From Liolophura sinensis (taxonomy: Eukaryota; Mollusca; Polyplacophora; Chitonida; Chitonidae): a DNA stretch of 64,000 nt. The stretch spans positions 23,261,953 to 23,325,952 of the forward strand of contig NC_088307.1 in the NCBI RefSeq assembly GCF_032854445.1, written 5' to 3'. The notes below the pieces were generated by a model, which ran no database searches, was not told the DNA's origin, and saw only the letters and a program-made list of their open reading frames with translations. Of the stretch, positions 51,742-60,423 are shown one piece after another. A program made the position numbers and the translations under genes. Positions within the stretch are counted from its first letter, which is position 1, and each line of letters opens with the position of its first letter.

Positions 51742-53072
51742 CTGAGAAAACAATAATAATGTATTAAGCACTCGGTTTAGTACGGTTTGGTAGAATTTCA
51801 ATATCCTCCAACAGTATAAACATCCTACATAATTTGAAAACATTATTCAAATGAATTATGATCATAAACAGAATGAAAGACTACCACGGCTTTAAGCTAC
51901 ATGCACCTCAGCAGTATTTCAACCCTATTTTGCAGAAAAAATGCTAGACAATAGTATTTGGATGATTTCCATAACTGTTAATTAGGCTATATATGTGTCA
52001 ACATTTTAATTTTACTACCGGACTACATATAAGTGCTCAAAACCATAATCCCAATTAAACATGTTTCTAGTTTAATAATAATAGTAGTTATAAATTCCTT
52101 GATAGTAAGTTGTCTGTTTACTCTCATTTTTTATACATTCCAACACTTGCACATTTTCAGTCAAAATTATGGTACTCCAGGCTGTATTTAGCCCTGGTGC
52201 TGTAAGCTGGTGATAACAGAACAAAAGAGACATCACTATGCTGACATAATGGCATAAATCTAAAAAACCCACATTGCCATTAATACCCAACTCTGCATAT
52301 TATACACAGTCTTAACAAATGAAAAATGAATGCAAAGTTTTAATGAGTACAGCTCATAGTCTTAACAACTGAAGAATGAATGCAAAATTTTAATGAGTAC
52401 AGCTCATGGGGTGGACAATAGAATCAACACAACCGTGTACACAGCTTGTATGATCAAAAGGGTTACCCCATGTAGAGCTCTGTGTTTTTCAATTAGTTCT
52501 GTTTCACTTGAATCAATAAATTTACACCTGTGAACTCAAATCTAATTAACAAAACTTAAATTAGATTAATGAGATTTTTTACAGAACAGCCTGGTGAGAA
52601 TTAGATAATACACCATTTATTCATTTTAATATTTATTAAGATCAACTTCATTTTTATAAAATTATTTAAATTGAAATTAAGTCTCAATGTCAATCTCAGT
52701 GATACCAAGGTAAAGAAAGAAAAAATGACTCTTGAGCATTTCATTATTTTGTTATAGTTATTTCTTTCTGAGAATGTGGTCAATTAGGCATCAGCCACTA
52801 CTGCTTGAAGTACAACCTAATTTAAACTCTGATACTCACCAGTCATGAATGAAGCTCCACACGTCATGGGTTTTCCCTCCAGGGTTAACACACAGAACCA
52901 GTTTGTCCAACACTCTAGGGCTATCTGCAGTGTTATTTCCCTCTGCATGCTTTCTACACACTGCAACGAAACTCATTTCCACAATCCTGGGAGTTTCTCC
53001 AATGCTATACAAGCCAGTTGTTTCCAGGTCCATGAAAACATATGTAGCTATTTTGTTCCCTAAATCTGCCAT
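50142..53072 (-). CDS. TREX-like DEDD 3'-5' exonuclease, frame disrupted
   Basis: Two exons: 53072-52840 and 51741-50142 on the minus strand. Exo I is seen as TYVFMDLETTGL (catalytic D and E), Exo II as LLAHNGDKFDFPMLKMELE and Exo III as SHAAEDDC (H and D spaced as in TREX1 H195/D200). The end LDEHALPFSNVKKMY parallels TREX1. TREX enzymes are known to degrade cytosolic or nicked DNA from the 3' end. Odd: an extra A in an AAAA run near 52869 (exon 1), an in-frame TAG at about 50794, frame changes in a repeat at 50580-50760, and one-base losses near 50263 and 50206. About 400 low-complexity residues separate Exo II from the KLTEIYKRIFG segment, where TREX1 has a short loop. It is a pseudogene, or a gene read through an error-prone consensus. 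Confidence 0.85.
51742..52839 (-). other. TREX-like intron
   Basis: An AT-rich intron of 1.1 kb with a short duplicated block (gtcttaacaa-tgaa-aatgaatgcaaa, 52310-52405). No exon is seen. Mammalian TREX1 and TREX2 coding regions are intronless, so this intron is a difference from them. Confidence 0.65.
52840..53072 (-). CDS. TREX-like exon 1 (Exo I)
   Basis: ATG at 53072; MADLGNKIATYVFMDLETTG and on to RIVEMSFVAVCRKH and LDKLVLCVNPGGK. After that the family-like reading (PMTCGASFMTG, joining exon 2's LYND) lies one base out of frame because of an AAAA run. Donor is ACTG|gtgagt in phase 1 once the shift is allowed. Without the shift the frame ends within the intron (HDVWSFIHDW). Confidence 0.85.
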
Positions 53073-53182
53073 GTTGATGATAATGGTTATTAAATGCAAT
53101 TTTCTCAATCAGTGACCAAAATTGCTTTGTCAATCAGTGAAGTGCTGCACAGAGAATCATAGGTCTTCATTCACTCAAAAAC

Positions 53183-53530
53183 TCAGTTTTCTTCAATATC
53201 TCCAAAGACACTGTTAATACCACGTATGAATGAGCTATCCAAATCTCGAATTCTAAACTTGAGGAAAGAATATGACAGTACGAGATGACAAAAAATGACG
53301 ATGGTGACGGTGAGGAAATTGACACCTATTTTTGCAGCGTTAACATTGGCGGATTTTGCTAGGAAACTGAGATTCATTGCGTAAAAATACTCAACTGGCG
53401 TATCAGCTGCGTATTGCCGGAGCCACAGAAGACAAGGTGGCTTAAATATAACCGACATAATCGATAAATTCATGTCTAAACTCATCGTAAAAACACGGAG
53501 AGAACGGGTATCCCCGCTTAACAAGCCCAT
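53183..53530 (-). CDS. Small membrane-protein ORF, unrecognised
   Basis: A single-exon ORF of 115 codons from 53530, or 100 codons from a second Met at 53485 (MSLDMNLSIMSVIFKPPCLL). One clear transmembrane stretch (IGVNFLTVTIVIFCHLVLSY) lies about residues 82-104 of the long form, followed by a charged C-terminus (RIRDLDSSFIRG). It sits between a CRE and E-box cluster and the TREX-like ATG, 110 bp upstream of the latter on the same strand, with no polyadenylation signal between them. I do not recognise the family. It might be a real small gene or a coding-like leader of the TREX-like transcript. Confidence 0.45.
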   Translation of the reverse strand: MGLLSGDTRSLRVFTMSLDMNLSIMSVIFKPPCLLWLRQYAADTPVEYFYAMNLSFLAKSANVNAAKIGVNFLTVTIVIFCHLVLSYSFLKFRIRDLDSSFIRGINSVFGDIEEN

Positions 53531-53553
53531 TCATGTCTGCTTGTGGCTTCCTG

Positions 53554-53611
53554 TGACGTCATCACAGAGGGGGTATTCCTAGACACGTGGTTAAAAAAAT
53601 TTGGTCACGTG
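53554..53611. promoter_or_regulatory. Candidate promoter: CRE plus two E-boxes
   Basis: A perfect palindromic CRE, TGACGTCA, is at 53554-53561. E-boxes CACGTG are at 53584-53589 and 53606-53611; the second is in GGTCACGTGATT, close to a CLEAR/USF-type site. They lie 24-80 bp upstream of the minus-strand ORF at 53530 and about 500 bp upstream of the TREX-like ATG. Confidence 0.5.
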
Positions 53612-55394
53612 ATTAAGCTGTTCTATTCACCTCGTTTCCTATGTGTGTGTTATATTTTAATCCCTTGTATCTGAACAATTTAGTTGTTGTAAAAAATATG
53701 ATACCTATCCCTCGATATTTTTTTATTTTTATATCTAAAAGAAATCTTGGATTATTTTTTGGCACTCTAGGGTAAGACTATATTTTGGATATGATATCGA
53801 ATATGTCATGAGTAATCTCGTAAACGGAAGAGCCAATAGCCTCCATCTTGAAAATCGGGGTAAAATCCTCACGAACTGCCGCTTGATTATTTTACGTGTA
53901 AGGTAAGTCTTGTAAACTTTGTTATGGTAAATCGAGTATATTCTCCACACATATGATTTTGAAACTTTTAATTTGTCCAACATTTGTTGGCAGTGCATGC
54001 TTAGTACTCCCTGATTTGCCAGGTGAAGTTAACCGGTGCTTGTTGAAAAATGCGGTCAATGGATAAACCGGACGCGATGCTAAACCTGTGAACAGGATAA
54101 AAGGTGTGTCGACCGGCTCTGAGTGAAAGGGGATCCTAAGTAAACTCAATTTTACTTAGTTTTCAAAAGATATATTGTCATACACTCTATATATGTATTG
54201 GCTATTTTTATGGTGTCGAATAAAATTTGACCTTGGTGCTTTCAGTTTGATTTTGTCAGATGATAAATTATTTGGGCTGGGTCATTCCGACGGATAGTGG
54301 TTCGTACTTTTTTTTTATATTAATAATAGACCTGCAAAATGCAAAGTACGAGTGATAATATATTCGATTACCTTGTTTTTTGAATGGCTTATTTTCTTTT
54401 CTTTTGTTATGTTTACTGGTATTATTACTTTCAGCATGCATTTTATTCAGCAATGGTTTGCACTCACATACAGCACTGGTATGCACATTCAAATCGATGA
54501 AGGCAGCCGGCCCTGTAGAATGACTCATATAATACTAAGGCTATTGTCATTCTAGTTCAGTATGACCTGGATTCGGTGCTGAACGCTAAACAGCCAGGAG
54601 GTCACATTCCACTAGCTCTATACAGTGTAATAGTTAGGAATAACAACCTGTCATAGAAAAGGTCATAGAAAATGTACAAATAACAACTCAACTAGGAAAG
54701 ACCCAAATAACACCAGGGACAAGCTGTATAATCTGTAGCTATGAACAGGGTGGCATTGCTAGTTTTGGGCTGTGGTCAGTCCATCAAATTTAACATGAAA
54801 GCTCTGTAATAAAGCTCTATATAATACAGTTTTGCGAGCAACTTAAAAAAGTAATATGTTAATGAACTTAGTGGTACTCATGCACAGCATGTGCCAAAAA
54901 AAAAAACATATTTTACATTTATTGAAATGGGGTGGTAATCTAAGGAAAACCCTTATAATTGAAGTATTCAGACTGGCTTTTTCATGAGGCAGTATGATAA
55001 AATGAAGGAATTTTGACTGTCATAGCACATCTTGAATGATGTTATTGAAATATTGTTGAAAGCTCCAAATCTCTTAGCATTAGCAGCATACGGGATACAT
55101 TAAACTCCTAGCAAGTGATTGAACAGCTTCCAAAACATTGAAATAGATTTTGTTTATTCACTGGTGATATCTTGAAATATTTGTCAGGATTCGAAATTGT
55201 ACGTGCCAATGCACTGAAAACTTCAGATTTTGCTCAATTCATATTATGGTCCTTTCCCAGCACCTAAACTCACTCAAGTCGACATAAAATTTTCAACCTT
55301 TGACATCAAAAGGGCACGTTCTGAAATGTAGAAATGCTACAAGTACTTATGTTCTTTTCATAAACAGTATACATGTACATCAGATGCTTTTCAT

Positions 55395-55815
55395 CCCCTA
55401 AAATAATAAAATGCATTCTCTCCCCAAAAATAATATGATGTATTCTCTACTCCAAAACAAGAAAATGCTTTCTCTACCTTAAAACAAGATGCATTCTCTA
55501 CCCTAAAACAAGAAGATGCATTCTCTACCTTAAAACAAAAGATGCATTCTCTGCCCTAAAACAACAAGATGCATTCTCTGCCCTAAAATGGTGTGATGTA
55601 TTCTCTACGCGAAAACAAGATGCATTCTCTACCCTAAAACAATAAGATGCATTCTCTGCCCTAAAGCAATATGATGCATTCTCTACCCTAAAACAACAAG
55701 ATGCATTCTCTGCCCAAGAACAGTATGATGTATTCTCTACCCTAAAACAATAAGATGTATTCTGTCCCAAAAAAACAATAAGGTGTATTCTCTACCCTGA
55801 GACAATAAGATGTTT
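55395..55815. repeat. 27-bp minisatellite, about 15 units
   Basis: The unit ctctaccctaaaacaataag, then atgcatt, repeats with substitutions and small indels. The minus strand reads as an artificial repeated ORF (SYCFRVENA). Confidence 0.95.
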
Positions 55816-56894
55816 TCCAACACCAATCAGTCTCATTTTAAATGAAATTTGCATACCTGAATGAATAGAGCTACACTGAATTACTTCCCTTAGTTCACTC
55901 TTCTGTTAAAAAGGTGCGATTTTAGGAACTAAGCTGTGCTTAGTTGAGACCAAGCCTTACTGGGGAATTCTCCATTTACACTACATCTGACAGTTTAGCC
56001 TGATCAGAGTCTTTAATCCAAGCTCTTATAAAGTTTGAAAGAGGGTAGAAGGATGGAAAGCTGTGCTTGAAACAGAATACTGTTAATTTTTGTCCCTTTT
56101 CATTTTCTCTCATGTCATAACAGACTATGGTCACATAACTCAATGGCTGTTTTCTGCTGTACTGATACCTTGCCTTGGAACGTTGCTGTGTTAATTTCTG
56201 TCTTTTGCCTTGAAATCTCCTCGCTGTTTCTAGGGATTGAGGTCAGTTGAACTATCCTGAAGACAGGAAACTCTGGTATCTGTTAGACCACACTAAGTTA
56301 AATTGTTGTTTTACGAATGGAATAAAATTTTGGAGAAGCAGGAGCAGGATACTAAAATAAAAGTTGAAAATCATTTAATTTGTGAGAAATGTGGACTATC
56401 TGAGCAATTTTTTCCCTGTTAAAGATATATCTGTGCGATCGAAATTCCTTGGGAAACAGGAAAATCATTGAAACATCGAGATTAGACAAAATAAAAATGT
56501 GGAGTTTACATTTTATAATGTTATCTCTCTCAATAAAAAAAAAAAAAATAGTGCAGCTTTCTTAAAGTGTAAATATCAGCTTTACACCAGTCATCTTCAA
56601 TTCTTTACATACCTATCAGTGTCACTAGCATAGCTGTGTTTAGTCACCCATGACAGTCCCAGGTGTTCATTATCATAACATTCAGAAAGATAGCAAGGTA
56701 TTAGCTGTCTTAAAATGTTACATGTCAAGAGAGACCAGTACATGTAATTGGAATACAAGAAAAGTATAGTCTATGAAATTAGCAAAAAATGTCTCGGATA
56801 TTATAGTCTGACACTACAGATGAGTCCTGCAGATGGCATGGTAACAACATAAACAAATGCCCTTTACATACACTAATTCCTTAGCACATAGGAA

Positions 56895-57080
56895 AGAGCA
56901 ACTTTCAGTGGAATTTACGCTTATTTTTCATGTCATTTAGGTGACAAAACTGCATTGGTTGGATTGGCGAATTCCAGGGCTCCACAAAAAGTATAATTTT
57001 ATCAGTCGACACAGAATAATACCTGCAGAATATGCTTGAGTAAACCACCTTCCAAACATGCTACAAGGGTATAGAATTAT
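56895..57080. mobile_element. MITE-like family E, reverse orientation
   Basis: gaaagagcaactttcagtgg, then gtgacaaaactgcattggtt, then agtataattttatcagtcga, cagaatatgcttgagtaaac and ccaaacatgctacaagggta. Confidence 0.7.
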
Positions 57081-57704
57081 AGTATTTTCATCTTGCCATA
57101 CCAATGAGTTTGTCAGAATTTGCTTATAGTTCGAAAACTGAGTGTTATTGCATATACATACAGTGTATATTAAGAACTAAATGAATGTTTTCATGCGTGA
57201 AATATGGCGGCTTTACCAGATTTTACTTTCTTGTATAGGCTGGATGTCAGAAAAATATAAACATTAATTTGTAGTTTAGAAGTTCACCTGACATTAAGGT
57301 AATAGTATATTTATTCTGCAGATGATTGGAACTTTGTTTAGGTCAACAATTTAAAGCTCCAATCAGTTTGTAATTTGGCTACTAAGAAGAGACAAGCATG
57401 CACCGAAAGTACAAAGTATAAGTGTAAAGCCACTGGATGTAATCTTGAACAAGTTCATTGTGAAATGTGAAAAAGCAGTAATTTTTAGGGAGTACGCTTT
57501 AAATAATGGGATCTGTTTTTTCACCTCCAAGAGTACATGAACAAGGTGTAATAATGTGTGCACATGTTAGATATGTAGGGAAGGGCATTCTCCATGCATA
57601 AGTAATTATTCAGTGTTAGCATACTATACATGTATGTATATATATACCGGTATAATACATATATGTTTGCACATATACTATTTTAGTGTTGTCATATTCA
57701 GCTA

Positions 57705-57778
57705 TTTGTGGGTTTCACCCAGGCTCTGCTCATGTTCCACCCACCATAATGCTGGCCACTGTCGTATAAGTGAAATGT
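57705..57778 (+). mobile_element. SINE A fragment
   Basis: gtgggtttcacccaggctct, then gttccacccaccataatgct, then cgtataagtgaaatgt. The end box is missing. Confidence 0.85.
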
Positions 57779-58529
57779 TGGTTGTTATTGTTGGACTATT
57801 GGTTTGATTTTCTGCATATATTTAAAGTTGGCTTCATTGGCTAAGAGCCTGTTATTTTGCAGTCTGCAGCAAGAGCAACACCTTTGACAATTTGATGAGA
57901 AAAAGCTCCTGATGAAAAAAGTTGAACATAACAATCTCTCAGAGTTGTTCCTATTTGATCAAATATCTGATGCATGTTTTGCCAGTTCCATTTACGATAC
58001 ATTATGAAGAGAACCATGTCAAACGAGCAACAAATTTGAACTGAGTGTACAGCGTATCTCAGATTTATGGAAATACTTTCTCAATACATAGTTTTGTGTC
58101 TAGAGCATGCTGTCCAGTTGTTAGCTGAGGGCATGTGGTTTTGAGTACAGCATGGAAGTGTTTAGGAAATACAGATTATGTGGAGCTTAGCCATGTTGCT
58201 GTAGGTAATCAGTATCCTCATCTCAACCCAGGCTAAATATAGAATACTGATGGGACAATACCATTCTGTAGAATAGGATGGAATTTACACAGCACCTGTT
58301 ACCCCCTGGACTCCAGAATGAACCATGACCAAGTCTCCCCACAAGGTATATTTTAGCATGTGGCAAAGCACAATCAATACCTTGCTCAGAGGGGCTGGGG
58401 TTGCCATGGTAATTTCCTCTTGCTCTGGCTGTTGGATTGTTGTGGTACTGAGACAGATGCTTACAGACAGTACTACATGTATGATGATTGGTTGATGATG
58501 ATGTCATTACCTGAAAACCTCTAGTTATT

Positions 58530-58760
58530 TAGCAGAGCTACCACATTTCTTCATCCTTTTTGCATGTGAAAGAGCAACTTTTGAGTCCAGTATATACATT
58601 TTTGAGTGGATTTTTATGACCAACTACATTGGTCAGATTGGCCAATTTCAGGGCTTTAAAAAAAAAGTGTAATTTTGCTATTCTGCACAGAATCATGTCT
58701 TCAGAATATGCTTGAATAAACACCTTTCAAACATGTGAAGGGGTTGAAGAATTACAGTAT
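58530..58760. mobile_element. MITE-like family E, full length, reverse orientation
   Basis: The left end tttcttcatcctttttgcat and right end catgtgaaggggttgaagaa are inverted copies. The interior has gaccaactacattggtcaga, aaaagtgtaattttgctatt and agaatatgcttgaataaaca. Confidence 0.8.
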
Positions 58761-60156
58761 TTTTTTTCTCTGTAACAAAGCCATTCTGCCATGATTTATT
58801 TACTGTAATGAAAAATCTGAAGCTTTCGACACAGATTTTACTGTGACAAGGGTTAGAGTTAAGGTAGCTCAATATTAACCCGAATACCGTAATTTTCATG
58901 CTACCCATGGATTGGGCTAAATATAATTTCTGCAGTAATGTATGTTAGTCTGGTGCTGGCAAAGGCTTGGTAGCCCTAGTCACATGACTGTGCCAGCTCA
59001 TTTGATATTAATCACTGAATGAACAGCAGTGTAAAATCCTGAGCCCTGGAATGGTAGTAGGGATTATTTTGTTTGCCGTCCGAAAACCAGACCGAAAGCT
59101 CAGCATGTGGTAACATGTAGATCAGTTTCCGTCCTCTACCAGACATTTCATTCCCTTTATATTGCCCTCAACCCTGGCCTAAAGACTGAAATAGGAACCT
59201 TTAGAGGTAAATTCTAGATCCTTGAATACTCAAATTAATCGATAGATCGAGAGCGTTGTATGGGTTAGACAGACGAGGCCAGCGGGGTCAGTTTCACCTC
59301 CAGGCATTTTTATACGGATTCTTTGGCTAGAGCTCTGTATTTTTGGAATCTGCTTCCAACCAGGCTACACAATACATGTTCAGCTGTAATGATACGCTGT
59401 TTGTGTATCCGGTTGGTTGTCGGTTGATATTGACGCAGCATTTCAGATATACATGTATATTCTTAATATCTTGACTCAAGGGATGCTTTTATGAATCAAA
59501 AATAGAGACTGGACATCGGAATGGAAGCAAGATAATGTTATCCTCTTGCTTTTCGTGTCTTTAAGAAGACTCCAACGCTGCACTAAATAGTCGTGAGATG
59601 TTTGCGGAATTATTCTTCGGAGGGAATGCCTCTTTGTACATTTGGATGTACTGAATCGGAGTTTGAGCAAAAAGGCTGTTTAATTCAAGCCCTGGTGCTA
59701 TGTTCAAATGTCCGTTTTTCGAGGAATACCCCGAACTTTTCGTTGTGGCAGTAGCTCTCCTAGTGTTGGTTTATTCATTGTATTTTCTCATCTGCAGCCT
59801 ACTTCTCCACTATTTCTCCTTTCTCCAGCAAGGTATGAGTTCATCCAAGAAGTGACTGGTCTCATTACTTTATATTTGATTGTGTTTTATTCGTTAGAAT
59901 GTCACTGTCTATTTGGATGACCTGATTATCATAAATCTGTCGAAATTGGATTGCACTTTGTTCATGATTTTTCAGCCAGCCGGAGATAAATCATTTCTGC
60001 TGTTAAAAGTTTTGTGACACTTATTTTACCTGATGGATTAGTACAAAAAAACACTGAAGGAGCAAAAGTACGATGATCTGGATGGACAGGAAATTGTTTT
60101 TAATATATTGATGTTTTATTATGATTACTTTTGAATTTCATTTGTTTTGGTTTCAG

Positions 60157-60423
60157 CTCTGACTATTAAACACCAGGATGACGGAAATACAGCCCCGAGA
60201 GATAAAGATTCTGGAAACGGCCGAGGACATTCAACAACGACGTGATGAGGTCCTCGGACGTTATGGTGGCTTCAAGGCAGCGTGCAGAGAACGTCGCGAG
60301 CGCCTTGAGGACTCACGCAGGTATCAGTACTTCAAGCGCGATGCTGACGAACTGGAGAGCTGGATTCTGGAGAAGCTACAGACAGCCTCTGATGAAAGCT
60401 TCCGAGATCCTACAAACCTACAA
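60157..60423 (+). CDS. SPTAN1: Alpha-spectrin first coding exon
   Basis: Acceptor tttggtttcag at 60156, so at least one non-coding exon lies upstream. The first 21 bp are 5' UTR; ATG at 60178 (caggATGa). It encodes 82 residues ending DPTNLQ; donor CAA|gtaagg, phase 0. It is more GC-rich than its surroundings. Confidence 0.96.

Larger units (their letters stand above)
53612..60156. other. Intergenic region and upstream part of the alpha-spectrin gene
   Basis: No coding gene was recognised. It holds a 27-bp minisatellite (55395-55815), two reversed family E MITEs (56895-57080, 58530-58760) and a SINE A fragment (57705-57778). The ORFs at 53735-53998 and 54268-54528 have no recognisable features. 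The spectrin promoter and 5' UTR exon(s) are probably in the right part (the 58.9-60.1 kb stretch is less repetitive) but cannot be placed. Confidence 0.5.

Noticed and set aside
53735-53998. 87-aa basic ORF on the minus strand
   Set aside because: Low-complexity AT-rich coding, no domain, and no conserved motif. It probably arose by chance.
58223-58507. 94-aa minus-strand ORF with several His and Cys
   Set aside because: No zinc-finger spacing, no splice signals, and no family resemblance.
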